11,651 bases of DNA, from contig CALVPU010000005.1 in assembly GCA_944353735.1 (NCBI GenBank), positions 1 to 11,651 of the forward strand. The letters are read 5' to 3'. The DNA is from an uncultured Eubacteriales bacterium. Its GTDB lineage: Bacteria; Bacillota; Clostridia; Christensenellales; Aristaeellaceae. Position numbers and translations under genes: made by a program. Below, piece by piece: positions 1 through 7,944 of the stretch. Within the stretch, counting starts at the first letter, position 1. Every line of letters starts with the position of its first letter. The notes under the pieces were generated by a model that was not told where the DNA came from, searched no databases, and saw only the letters and a list, made by a program, of their open reading frames with translations.

Positions 1-1249
1 AACAGCCCGAGCAACTGCGGCATGATCAGCACCGTCGGAACGAAGAACAGGCCCTGCCGCGCCATGGCGAGGAACGAAGCGCGCACCGCCTTGCCGGTCG
101 TCTGGGTCATCATGTTGCACATCGTCGTCCATGCTGCGAGCGGGAAGGTCAGGCACTGCCAGCGAAGCGCGTCGGTGCCAATGCGGATGACGTCCGCGTC
201 GTCGAGGAAGATCGCGACGATCGGATGGGCGAACGCGGCGCCGATGATGGCCAGGCCGATCAACACGACCGTCGACAGCCGCACGCAGAACCAGAAGGCT
301 TCGCGCACGCGTGCGTACAGCTTTGCGCCGTAGTTGAAGCCGCAGACGGGCTGGAAGCCCTGACCGAAGCCGATCAGGCAGCTGTTGGCAAACTGCATGA
401 TGCGCGCGACGATCGTCATGCCGGCGATGGCGACGTCGCCATAGGGGCGCGCCGCAAAGGTCAGGCAGATGGTTGCCACGCTGCCCAGACCCTGCCGCAG
501 CAGCGAGGGCGTGCCGCCGTTGAGGATCGTCAGATAGTGGCGCGGGGTTGGATGGAAGTTTTTCAGCCGGATGGTGATCGTGCCGCCGCGGTGCGTGCCG
601 ATCCAGAGCAGTATGAAGCCGACGAACTGGCTGATGATCGTCGCCAGTGCAGCGCCGCTTACGCCCATGTCGAGCGTGAAGATCAGCAGCGGGTCGAGGC
701 CGATGTTGATGACCGCGCCGGAGACGATGCCGAGCATCGCGTAAATGGCGTTTGCCTGATAGCGCATCTGATTGTTCAGCACCAGCGAGGCGGTCATATA
801 CGGTGCGCCGATGAGGATGAAGCGCATGTAATCGCGGACGTAGGGGAGCGTGGTCTCCGTCGCGCCCAGCATGTAGGACAGCGGATTCAGCCCGATCAAT
901 CCCACGGCCATGATCACGAAGCCGGCGATCAGCGCCGAGAAGAAGCCCGTCGCCGCCATCTTCTGGGCGTCCTCGTTGTCGTGCGCGCCGAGCGCGCGGG
1001 AGATGTAGTTGCCGGAACCATGGCCAAAGAAGAAGCCCACCGCCTGAATGATCGCCATCAGCGGATAGACGATGCCGACGCCCGCCGTGGCGCTCGCGTT
1101 TTGCAGCATGCCGACGAAAAGGTGTCGGCCATGTTGTAAAACGAGGTGACCAGCATGCTGATGATCGTCGGAACCGCCAGTTGACAGACGAGCTTTTTGA
1201 CGGGGGTCTGGGTCATCCTTTGGAATTTTTGCTCCTGAGCATTGTCCAT
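1..1249 (-). pseudogene. MATE-family multidrug/Na+ efflux transporter, frameshifted and cut by the window edge
   Basis: This encodes an inner-membrane antiporter of the MATE family, which exports drugs or other organic compounds using a Na+ or H+ gradient; the substrate cannot be read from sequence. The N-terminus has the family's opening pattern, a short polar stretch then LAVPTIISMLVTSFYNMADT. After codon 44 (TTT at 1118-1120) the frame is lost. Reading one base back restores FVGMLQNASATAG and then an open frame to base 1, containing family-like segments such as GFFFGHGSGNYISRALG, NNQMRYQ and GFGQGFQPVCGFNYGAK. The cause is one missing base in the A run at 1117-1120 (four bases where five are needed). 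About 416 codons are present of a usual 450 or so, so the C-terminus lies outside the window. The ATG at 1247-1249 is supported by AAAGAGGAG at 1259-1267. The gene follows polC on the same strand with no clear terminator between them. A true disabling mutation and a sequence error are both possible. Confidence 0.85.
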
Positions 1250-1274
1250 GGGGCCTCACTCCTCTTTCGTGTCT

Positions 1275-1317
1275 GCGCCGCGGGACGGCGCCTTTTGATG
1301 GCGCGCTTTGAACGCGC
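1275..1317 (-). other. Two GC-rich hairpins in the polC-MATE gap
   Basis: Two inverted repeats sit in the 89-bp gap. One has 5-bp arms at 1301-1305 and 1313-1317; the other has 6-bp arms at 1275-1280 and 1286-1291 with a 5-nt loop. On the minus strand neither is followed by a T tract, so neither resembles an intrinsic terminator for polC. The second lies just upstream of the MATE ribosome binding site. In sequence this GC-rich, short palindromes are expected by chance, so any function is uncertain. Confidence 0.25.
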
Positions 1318-1338
1318 GAGCATTTGATCTGCCGGCGG

Positions 1339-4300
1339 CTATACGCCGAATTCAAACAGCGTGACCTGGCTGCTCTCGGGCATGTCGCCCAGACAGCCCG
1401 CCTGTTTGAGCATCTCGATGACCGGCTTGGGCACCTTGCGCCTGAGCATGTCGTCCTGCGAGATGAAGGGCCCGCCCGCGCGCGCGGCGGCGAACGCCTT
1501 CGCGGCGCCCTCGCCGACGCCGGGCAGCGCCGTGATGGGCGGAAGGATCATGCCGTCGGCATCCAGCTGGTACTCCGTCGCGTCGGATGCGTAGATGTCG
1601 ATGGGCTTGACGTGCACGCCGCGCAGGTTCATTTCGATCAGGATCTCCAGCAGCGCGTTTTCGTCCTCCTTGCGCTCCCGCTCAGTTTTGTCCAGCTCCT
1701 TGATCGCGTCGATCATGCCGCGCAGCTGCGCGACGTCCGAGGTGACCATCCTCGTGGCGTCGAAGCTCTCCGCGTTTCGGGAGAGATAGCAGCAGTAGTA
1801 GGCGGCGGGATAGAAGATCTTGAAGTACGCGATGCGCAGCGCCATCGTGACGTAGGCCACGGCGTGCGCCTTCGGGAACATGTACTTGATCTTCTTGCAG
1901 CTGTCGATGAACCACGGCGGCGCGTCGACCGCGGCGATGGCTTCCTCCATGAACGGCTGGAGACCCTTGCCCTTGCGGACGGACTCCATCGTCTTGAACG
2001 CGACTTCCGGCTCGACGCCGTAGCTCATCAGCTGGTTCATGATGTCGTCGCGCGTGCAGATGCACTCGCGCAGCGGCACGCCCTGGCGGACGAGGTCCTG
2101 CGCGTTGCCAACCCAGACGTCGGTGCCGTGCGACAGGCCGGAGATGCGAATCAGTTCCTCCATCGTCTTGGGCTGCGTCTCCTTGAGCATGCCGCGCACG
2201 AAGCGCGTGCCGAACTCCGGTATGCCCAACGTGCCGCTCTCGGCGACGCCCAGCTCCTCGGCGGTCAGTCCCAGCGCCTCAGGGCTGGAGAACAGCGAGA
2301 TGATCTTGCCGAACACGTCCGGATCGTGCAACGGCACCGCCTGCGGCGCGATGCCGGTCAGGTCCTGCAGCCGGCGCAGCATGGTCGGATCGTCGTGACC
2401 GAGCACGTCGAGCTTGACCAGCACGTCGTGCATGGAGCTGAAGTCGAAGTGCGTGGTGACCGTCTCGGAGTTCATGTCGTCGGCGGGGTGCTGAATCGGC
2501 GTGAACTGATAGATCTCGTACTCCTTCGGCAGCACGACCATGCCGGCGGGATGCTGGCCGGTCGTGCGCTTGACGCCGGTGATGCCCTTGGCCAGCCGCT
2601 CCTTTTCGGCGTTGGACAGGCTCAGGTTGCGCTCCTCGGCATACTTGAGCACGTAGCCATAGGCGGTCTTTTCAGCGATGGTGCCGATCGTGCCCGCGCG
2701 GAAGCAGTTTTCCGCACCGAAAAGCTCCTTGATGTAGTTGTGCGCCACCGGCTGATAGACGCCGGAGAAGTTCAGGTCGATGTCCGGCACCTTATTGCCC
2801 TTGAAGCCGAGGAACACCTCGAAGGGAATGTTGAAGCCGTCCTTGTCCATCGGAGAACCGCACACGGGGCAGTTCTTCGGCGGCAGGTCGAGGCCGGTCG
2901 GGTATTCGGCGGGCACGTCGAATTCGTTGTGCTTGCACTTCGGGCAGACGTAGTGCGGCGGCAGCGAGTTGACCTCGGTGATGCCTGACAGGAACGCCAC
3001 CAGCGACGAGCCGACTGAGCCGCGCGAGCCGACAATGTAGCCGTCGGACAGCGACTTCGCCACCAGTTTGACCGCGATCATGTACAGCGTGGAAAAGCCG
3101 TAGCCGATGATGGCGCCGAGCTCCTTGTCCACGCGCTTCTGCACGATCTCCGGCAGCGGGTCGCCGTAGATGGAGGTCGCTTTTTCCATCGTCAGCCGGC
3201 GCAGGTCACCCTCCGCCTCGGGCCAATAGGGCTGGAAGGTTTCCTTGCCCTCCGGATGGGGCAGGAACACCTTCACGTCGCCGATGCGGTCGGCGATGGC
3301 GTTCGGGTTCGTGACGACGATCTCCTTCGCCTTTTCGCGACCGAGATAGGAAAACTCCTCGAGCATCTCATTTGTGGTCTTGAAGTACAGCGGCGGCTGG
3401 AAGTCGGCGTCCTCAAAGCCCTTGGTCGCCATGAGGATGGCGCGGTAGATCGCATCGGTCGGTTCCTTGAAGTGTACGTCGCCGGTCGCGCACACCGGAA
3501 TGCCGAGCTTTTCGCCGAGCGCGACGATCTTGCGGTTCAGCGCGCGCAGGCCGTCGTCGTCCTTGACGGTGCCCTCGCGCACGAGGAACTCGTTGTTGCC
3601 GATCGGCTGTACCTCGAGGTAGTCGTAGAATCTGGCGATGCGCGCAAGCGCCGCGTCGCTCTCGCCGGCGAGCACGGCGCGGAACAGCTCGCCGGACTCG
3701 CAGGCGCTGCCGACGATCAGCCCTTCGCGGTATTTCTCGATGAGGCTGCGCGGTATGCGCGGCGTGCGGTAGAAGTAGTTGAGGTGCGCCTCGCTGACGA
3801 GGCGGTAGAGGTTGGTGATGCCCGTCTGGCTGGTCGCCAGCAGGATGATGTGGTACGACTGCTTGCCGGCGTCGGTGGCAAAACTGGTATTCAGCTCGCG
3901 CAGCAGCGTCACGTCCTTGCGCGCCCGCATCTCGGCGAGCATCTTCATCAGCATCAGCGCCGTGGCGCGCGCGTCGTGCACGGCGCGATGGGCGTTGGTC
4001 AGCGAGATGCCCATCAGCTTGCAAATCGTGCCCAGCTTGTGGTTTCTGAAGTTGGGATAGAGATTGCGCACCAGCGCCAGCGTGTCCAGCGTGGTAAAGG
4101 TGAACGGCTGACCGATCAGGCGGAACGCGCGGCGGAAAAACGCCAGGTCGAACGCGGCGTTGTGCGCCACGAGCACCGCGCCTTCGCAGAACTTTGCAAA
4201 GTCCGGCATGGCCTCCCGGAGCGTGCGCTTGCCGCGCAGCATCGCCGAGGTGATGCCGGTGATCTCGACGATCTTGTCCGGCAGCGGGCGGCGCGGATCG

Positions 4301-5661
4301 ATCAGTTCGGAGAACTCCGCGACCTCGACGCCGTTTTCAAAGCGCACCGCGCCGATCTCGATGATCTCGTCGGTGTACGTGTTCAGCCCCGTGGTCTCCA
4401 CGTCGAGCACCACATAGGCGGTGTTGTCGATGGTTTCGTCGGACGCGCCCCTGACGATGTCCGCCGCGTCCTCGATCAGATAACCCTCGCAGCCGGGAAT
4501 CAGCTTGATGCCCGCCTTCTTCGCCGCGCCGAACGCCTCCGGGAACGACTGCACCACGCCGTGGTCGGTCACGGCGATGGCGCGATGCCCCCACGCCGCC
4601 GCCTGCTTGATGAGGTCGGTGGCGCTGGCGCAGGCGTCCATCGTGCTAAACGTGGTGTGCAGGTGCAGCTCGACGCGCTTTTCCGGCGCGGTGTCCGCGC
4701 GCACCGGCTTCTGCGCCTCCACGAGGTCGCTGACCATCAGCACCATCTCGCGCTTGAACTCGTCGTAGCGGTAGGTGCCCTTGGCAGTGACCCACCTGCC
4801 GTCCTTGAGCGCGGCGGACAGCGCGTCCGCCTGCGCCTGAATGCTTTTGGCGCTGTCCTCCGCAGCGCGCCGCCCGCCGAGGAACAGCTTGCAGTTGACC
4901 GAGCCGAGGCGGTCCGACATGGTAAAGGCGACGATCTTGCCCTTGCCGTTCTTGGTGTCGCGCATCTCGCATCCCGAGACCTCGCCGCGCACGGCGCAGC
5001 GACCGATATCCTCCGTGATTTCGTTCATGGGAATGACGGGATCGTGAATGGCTCGACCGAACACCGCGTCGGACGCCGATGGACGAGCGGATTCCGCCTT
5101 GACCGGCTGCGCTGTCATCGCCAGCGCCTCCGCCTCCCGCGCGCGCGCCTCGGCGATCTCGCGGATGCGGCGCTCGTCGTCGCCGGTCACGCGAATGTCC
5201 GCCGCACAGCGGATGCCAAACAGCTCGTCCATCAACGACTCAAACATGCGGTCGATGCCGCGCGCACGCAGATAGGCGGCGCCCTCGGCGCTGGAAACGC
5301 AGACGATCAGCCTGCCGTCCTCGAGCCGCCAACCCTTGCCGTCCCAGTCGATAAACGGCATCGAACCCGGGCTTTCGTGGCGCACAAGTTCCTTCATCAG
5401 AGCCGACGCCACCGACAGATCCCGCTCCACGCACGCACGCAGCGCCGGATAGCTCACCTTTGTCTCCACGCGCACCTGCGGAAACGCCGACGCCATCTGC
5501 TGCGCCACGAACTTGTATTCGCCGCGCGACAGCAGCCGCGACGCCTGAAAGCGCACGCGCACATCGCCCGTCGCGCGCGAGATCGACACCCGCGACAGCG
5601 ACAGGCAGTCCGCAAGCGCGCCGTTCTCCGTCGAGATCAGCTTTTCCCAAGGCTGGCTCAT
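1339..5661 (-). CDS. polC: DNA polymerase III PolC-type alpha subunit with built-in 3'-5' exonuclease
   Basis: This is the replicative DNA polymerase of low-GC Gram-positive bacteria, here 1440 residues, the normal PolC length. Visible parts in order: an N-terminal domain (about 1-190); an OB fold (about 210-315); the first part of the PHP domain, with HLH at 333-335; an inserted DEDDh proofreading exonuclease with D420, E422 (VVLDVETTG), D505 (HNAAFD), H558 and D563 (HRAVHD); the rest of the PHP domain; and the polymerase core. The core has GSRGSVGSS at 878-886, a four-cysteine zinc-type site (CPKC 906-909, CPVC 931-934) and the catalytic PDIDLNFSG with D960 and D962. QVTLF at 1432-1436, near the C-terminus, matches a sliding-clamp binding motif. 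The frame also has an in-frame TTG eight codons upstream, but the ATG at 5659-5661 has AAAGGAG 6 nt before it and is preferred. One mild oddity is QHPAG at about 1036-1040, where Bacillus PolC has QHPGG. Confidence 0.97.
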   Translation of the reverse strand: MSQPWEKLISTENGALADCLSLSRVSISRATGDVRVRFQASRLLSRGEYKFVAQQMASAFPQVRVETKVSYPALRACVERDLSVASALMKELVRHESPGSMPFIDWDGKGWRLEDGRLIVCVSSAEGAAYLRARGIDRMFESLMDELFGIRCAADIRVTGDDERRIREIAEARAREAEALAMTAQPVKAESARPSASDAVFGRAIHDPVIPMNEITEDIGRCAVRGEVSGCEMRDTKNGKGKIVAFTMSDRLGSVNCKLFLGGRRAAEDSAKSIQAQADALSAALKDGRWVTAKGTYRYDEFKREMVLMVSDLVEAQKPVRADTAPEKRVELHLHTTFSTMDACASATDLIKQAAAWGHRAIAVTDHGVVQSFPEAFGAAKKAGIKLIPGCEGYLIEDAADIVRGASDETIDNTAYVVLDVETTGLNTYTDEIIEIGAVRFENGVEVAEFSELIDPRRPLPDKIVEITGITSAMLRGKRTLREAMPDFAKFCEGAVLVAHNAAFDLAFFRRAFRLIGQPFTFTTLDTLALVRNLYPNFRNHKLGTICKLMGISLTNAHRAVHDARATALMLMKMLAEMRARKDVTLLRELNTSFATDAGKQSYHIILLATSQTGITNLYRLVSEAHLNYFYRTPRIPRSLIEKYREGLIVGSACESGELFRAVLAGESDAALARIARFYDYLEVQPIGNNEFLVREGTVKDDDGLRALNRKIVALGEKLGIPVCATGDVHFKEPTDAIYRAILMATKGFEDADFQPPLYFKTTNEMLEEFSYLGREKAKEIVVTNPNAIADRIGDVKVFLPHPEGKETFQPYWPEAEGDLRRLTMEKATSIYGDPLPEIVQKRVDKELGAIIGYGFSTLYMIAVKLVAKSLSDGYIVGSRGSVGSSLVAFLSGITEVNSLPPHYVCPKCKHNEFDVPAEYPTGLDLPPKNCPVCGSPMDKDGFNIPFEVFLGFKGNKVPDIDLNFSGVYQPVAHNYIKELFGAENCFRAGTIGTIAEKTAYGYVLKYAEERNLSLSNAEKERLAKGITGVKRTTGQHPAGMVVLPKEYEIYQFTPIQHPADDMNSETVTTHFDFSSMHDVLVKLDVLGHDDPTMLRRLQDLTGIAPQAVPLHDPDVFGKIISLFSSPEALGLTAEELGVAESGTLGIPEFGTRFVRGMLKETQPKTMEELIRISGLSHGTDVWVGNAQDLVRQGVPLRECICTRDDIMNQLMSYGVEPEVAFKTMESVRKGKGLQPFMEEAIAAVDAPPWFIDSCKKIKYMFPKAHAVAYVTMALRIAYFKIFYPAAYYCCYLSRNAESFDATRMVTSDVAQLRGMIDAIKELDKTERERKEDENALLEILIEMNLRGVHVKPIDIYASDATEYQLDADGMILPPITALPGVGEGAAKAFAAARAGGPFISQDDMLRRKVPKPVIEMLKQAGCLGDMPESSQVTLFEFGV

Positions 5662-5714
5662 GGAATTCTCCTTTCCGCCATCCAATCGGCGCCGCGCACC
5701 GGCATGGCGTTCAT
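5658..5714 (-). CDS. Possible 18-residue leader peptide overlapping the polC start
   Basis: A short frame starts at an ATG (5712-5714) with GGAAAGGG a few bases upstream. It encodes MNAMPVRGADWMAERRIP and stops at a TGA that overlaps the polC ATG (ATGA arrangement). The polC ribosome binding site lies inside it. This geometry would allow translational coupling into polC. It belongs to a longer stop-free stretch in the ispG frame, and such stretches are common by chance at this GC content. I know of no homologue, so this is a weak candidate only. Confidence 0.2.
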   Translation of the reverse strand: MNAMPVRGADWMAERRIP

Positions 5715-5843
5715 CCGTACCCTTTCCGCAGGTTCAGGCGCCGCGCATCTCTGCGCCTTCCGCCGCGCGCCCGGCACCGCGTCCGCCGCACACACCTCGC
5801 CGGCAGGCGAAGCGGCTGCGCAAACCCTTGCTATGCGCCGGCG
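5662..5843 (-). other. GC-rich ispG-polC intergenic region
   Basis: This 182-bp gap is the longest between genes inside the cluster. I see no convincing -10/-35 pair or T-tailed hairpin, so readthrough from the upstream genes into polC is the simplest reading. In the ispG frame it stays free of stops from just after the ispG TAG to the TGA that overlaps the polC start. The only internal candidates are the small leader frame and the polC ribosome binding site. Confidence 0.5.
5668..5674 (-). promoter_or_regulatory. polC ribosome binding site
   Basis: AAAGGAG on the minus strand lies 6 nt before the ATG at 5661. It lies inside the longer frame that begins at the TTG at 5685, so it decides in favour of the internal ATG as the polC start. 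Confidence 0.85.
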
Positions 5844-6890
5844 CTACATCTGCGCCGCCCGGCGGCGGATCTCGGCGATGAGCGCTTCCGCGAGATCGCC
5901 CTTGACCGCACGGGGCGCTTCGCCGCGCACAAACAGCGCGCCGCCATCCTTGCCGCCGGCGACGCCGGCATCCGCCTCGCGCGCCTCGCCGGGACCGTTG
6001 ACGATGCAGCCCATTACGGCGACCTTGATCGGCTTGCGGACGTCCATCGTCGCCGCGCGCACGCGGCGGGCGATGCCCTCGACGTCGATGCAGGTGCGCC
6101 CGCAGGTGGGACAGGAGATGATCTCCACGCAGTCGCGGCGCAGGCCGCAGGCGCGCAGGATCGACAGTCCGGCAGGCACCTCCTGCACCGGATCGCCGGA
6201 GAGCGACACGCGAATCGTATCGCCGATGCCGTCGAGCAACAGCGCGCCGATGCCGACGGCGGACTTGACGATGCCGACGTCCGCCGTGCCGGATTCGGTC
6301 ACGCCGATGTGCTGAGGATAATCGCTGAGCCGGGCGGCAAGGCGGCAGGCTTCGACCATCGTGCGCACGTCGGTCGCCTTGTAGGAGAGCACGATGTCCT
6401 CGAAGCCGCACTTCTCGAGCATGCGCGCGTGGTTGAGCCCGCTTTCCACCATGCACGCCGCCGTCACGCCGCCGTACTTGGCGAGCAGATCCCTTTCGAT
6501 CGAGCCGGAATTGACGCCGATGCGCACCGGCACGCGATGTGCCTTGAGGCAGTCGGCGAGGATGCGCACGTTCTTCTCCCCGCCGATGTTCCCGGGATTG
6601 ATGCGCACCTTGGCGATGCCGTTTTCGATTGCGCGCACGGCGAGCCGGTAATCGAAGTGGATGTCGGCAACCAGCGGCACGGGGCTGCCGTCCACCAGCG
6701 CGCGCACAGCCTCGGCGCACGCGGCGTCGTAGACCGACACGCGCACGATGTCCGCGCCGGCGTCCGCCATGCGGCGAATCTGCGCGAGCGTTGCGGCGAC
6801 GTCGCGGGTGTCGGTATTCGTCATGGTCTGAACGCTCACGGGCGCGCCGCCGCCGATGGCGACGCCGCCTACCTGAACCTGTCTGGTCAT
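5844..6890 (-). CDS. ispG: 4-hydroxy-3-methylbut-2-enyl diphosphate synthase (IspG/GcpE)
   Basis: This is the penultimate enzyme of the MEP isoprenoid pathway. It is a cytosolic [4Fe-4S] enzyme that reductively opens 2-C-methylerythritol cyclodiphosphate to give HMBPP. The 348-residue protein is the usual two-domain bacterial form: an N-terminal TIM-barrel region (PVSVQTMTNTDTRD near the start, LVADIHFDYRLA, RINPGNIGGEKN) and a C-terminal Fe-S domain. The cluster ligands are visible as C260 and C263 (CPTCGR) and C295 (MGC), followed by NGPGE with E302. All match the E. coli positions in spacing. The ATG at 6890 is preferred over an in-frame GTG at 6896 because GGGGGAGG ends 7 nt before the ATG and almost touches the GTG. 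It lies 22 nt after rseP, so it is probably co-transcribed with dxr, which serves the same pathway. Confidence 0.98.
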   Translation of the reverse strand: MTRQVQVGGVAIGGGAPVSVQTMTNTDTRDVAATLAQIRRMADAGADIVRVSVYDAACAEAVRALVDGSPVPLVADIHFDYRLAVRAIENGIAKVRINPGNIGGEKNVRILADCLKAHRVPVRIGVNSGSIERDLLAKYGGVTAACMVESGLNHARMLEKCGFEDIVLSYKATDVRTMVEACRLAARLSDYPQHIGVTESGTADVGIVKSAVGIGALLLDGIGDTIRVSLSGDPVQEVPAGLSILRACGLRRDCVEIISCPTCGRTCIDVEGIARRVRAATMDVRKPIKVAVMGCIVNGPGEAREADAGVAGGKDGGALFVRGEAPRAVKGDLAEALIAEIRRRAAQM

Positions 6891-6897
6891 GCGCACG

Positions 6898-6905
6898 CCT
6901 CCCCC
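6898..6905 (-). promoter_or_regulatory. ispG ribosome binding site
   Basis: GGGGGAGG on the minus strand ends 7 nt before the ATG at 6890 and only 1 nt before the alternative GTG at 6896. The spacing supports the ATG start. Confidence 0.8.
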
Positions 6906-6912
6906 TGTATGC

Positions 6913-7944
6913 TCAGAGCACGTATGTCACGATATCACGCCACGCCACCACGATGGCGAGGCCGAAAAACAGCAGCAGTCCAACGGCGTGCACCATGCCC
7001 TCCTTCTCCGGCGGCACGGGCTTGCGGCGGATCGCCTCCACGATGAGAAACACCAGCCGTCCCCCGTCGAGCGCCGGAAGCGGCAGCAGGTTGACGATGC
7101 CCAAGTTCAGCGATACCGCCGCCACAAAATACGGCGCCATGCTCACATCCTGTTGCAGGACTTGATTCGCCACCGCCACCGTGCCGACCACGCCGGTGAT
7201 CTGGTCGGCGCCCTGCCCGTGGAAAATGAGATCCTTGAGCACATCGTAGAGCATCGTCGACATGGCGCGCATCAGCCGACCCGAGAGCTCGACCGCTTCG
7301 CCGAAGGCAAACCCGCTCGTGCGAAACAGCATGCCGACCTGCTTGACCGTCTCGCCCGTCGCCTCGTCGACGACGACCGTCGCCGGCACAACGGTCACGT
7401 CGACCATCTCCTCGCCGCGCCGCACGGTCAGCGCGACCGTATCGTCCCGCTGGATGATGGCGCGCAGCGCCTCGGTGCCGGCATCGTCGTAGGAAATCGC
7501 TTCGCCGTTGGCGGCGACGATCACGTCGCCCGGCTGGAGCTGCGCGGAAGCGCCCTCGACCAGCGCGTCGATCTGTGGATAGACATGCGCCTGCAGCATG
7601 AGAAAATAGACGACGCCGGCGGCAAATGCCAGCGCGACGTTCATGACGGGACCGGCGAGTACGGTGAGAAAGCGCTTCCACACCGGCTGGCGGTTCATGG
7701 CGTTGGGCGCGGGATTCTCCTCGTCCTCGCCGACGAACTGGCAGTATCCGCCCAGCGGCAGCGCACGGATCGAATAGCGGATGCCCTTGCGCTCCCAGCC
7801 CACGAGCTTCGGACCGAAGCCGATGGAGAATTCGACGATGCCGATGCCGCACAGGCGACCGACGATGTAGTGTCCCAGCTCGTGGAACAGTATCATAGCG
7901 CACAGCAGCAAGATTGCCGCGACAGCGTACAGGAAATTGGTCAT
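6913..7944 (-). CDS. rseP: RseP/RasP-type site-2 protease (intramembrane zinc metalloprotease)
   Basis: This is a membrane-embedded zinc protease of the M50B family. Family members cut anti-sigma factors and leftover signal peptides within the membrane. The 343-residue protein starts with a hydrophobic segment that carries the zinc-binding HELGH motif at 21-25. A second hydrophobic segment follows at about 93-117, then a PDZ domain at about 125-205 (LQPGDVIVAANGEAI). The C-terminal membrane part contains NLLPLPALDGGRL, with the third zinc ligand D293, and a last membrane helix at about 319-335. The open frame extends further upstream, but that part is the dxr coding region in another frame. 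The ATG at 7944 overlaps the dxr TGA (ATGA), and GGAGGG in the dxr end serves as its ribosome binding site, which suggests translational coupling. No partner anti-sigma factor is in the window, so the substrate is unknown. Confidence 0.97.
   Translation of the reverse strand: MTNFLYAVAAILLLCAMILFHELGHYIVGRLCGIGIVEFSIGFGPKLVGWERKGIRYSIRALPLGGYCQFVGEDEENPAPNAMNRQPVWKRFLTVLAGPVMNVALAFAAGVVYFLMLQAHVYPQIDALVEGASAQLQPGDVIVAANGEAISYDDAGTEALRAIIQRDDTVALTVRRGEEMVDVTVVPATVVVDEATGETVKQVGMLFRTSGFAFGEAVELSGRLMRAMSTMLYDVLKDLIFHGQGADQITGVVGTVAVANQVLQQDVSMAPYFVAAVSLNLGIVNLLPLPALDGGRLVFLIVEAIRRKPVPPEKEGMVHAVGLLLFFGLAIVVAWRDIVTYVL

Noticed and set aside
1117..1120. Programmed -1 frameshifting in the MATE gene
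   Set aside because: The sequence does not match a slippery heptamer, MATE genes are not known to use frameshifting, and no strong downstream stimulatory structure was evident.
225..1139. A 304-codon plus-strand frame over the MATE gene
   Set aside because: The minus strand encodes clear MATE motifs over the same bases; the plus frame shows low-complexity Ala/Arg/Asp-rich sequence with no membrane or domain pattern.
1275..1317. An intrinsic terminator after polC
   Set aside because: The two hairpins in the gap lack a T tract on the minus strand. The only T run next to a stem (1293-1296) is on the plus strand, where there is no gene to terminate.
1324..2988. A 554-codon plus-strand open frame antisense to polC
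   Set aside because: Same reason: no family features and full overlap with the conserved polymerase core of PolC.
5662..5685. Extending PolC by eight residues to a TTG start
   Set aside because: This extension contains the ribosome binding site AAAGGAG that serves the ATG at 5661, so it is unlikely to be translated.
3256..6315. A 1019-codon open frame on the plus strand, antisense to polC and ispG
   Set aside because: It has no recognisable domain, is rich in Arg, Ala, His and Asp in the way typical of the reverse strand of GC-rich genes, and overlaps two certain genes completely. It is a shadow frame.
5734..6720. A 328-codon minus-strand frame overlapping ispG
   Set aside because: It is ispG read in another frame; the real frame carries the iron-sulfur cysteines and catalytic glutamate.
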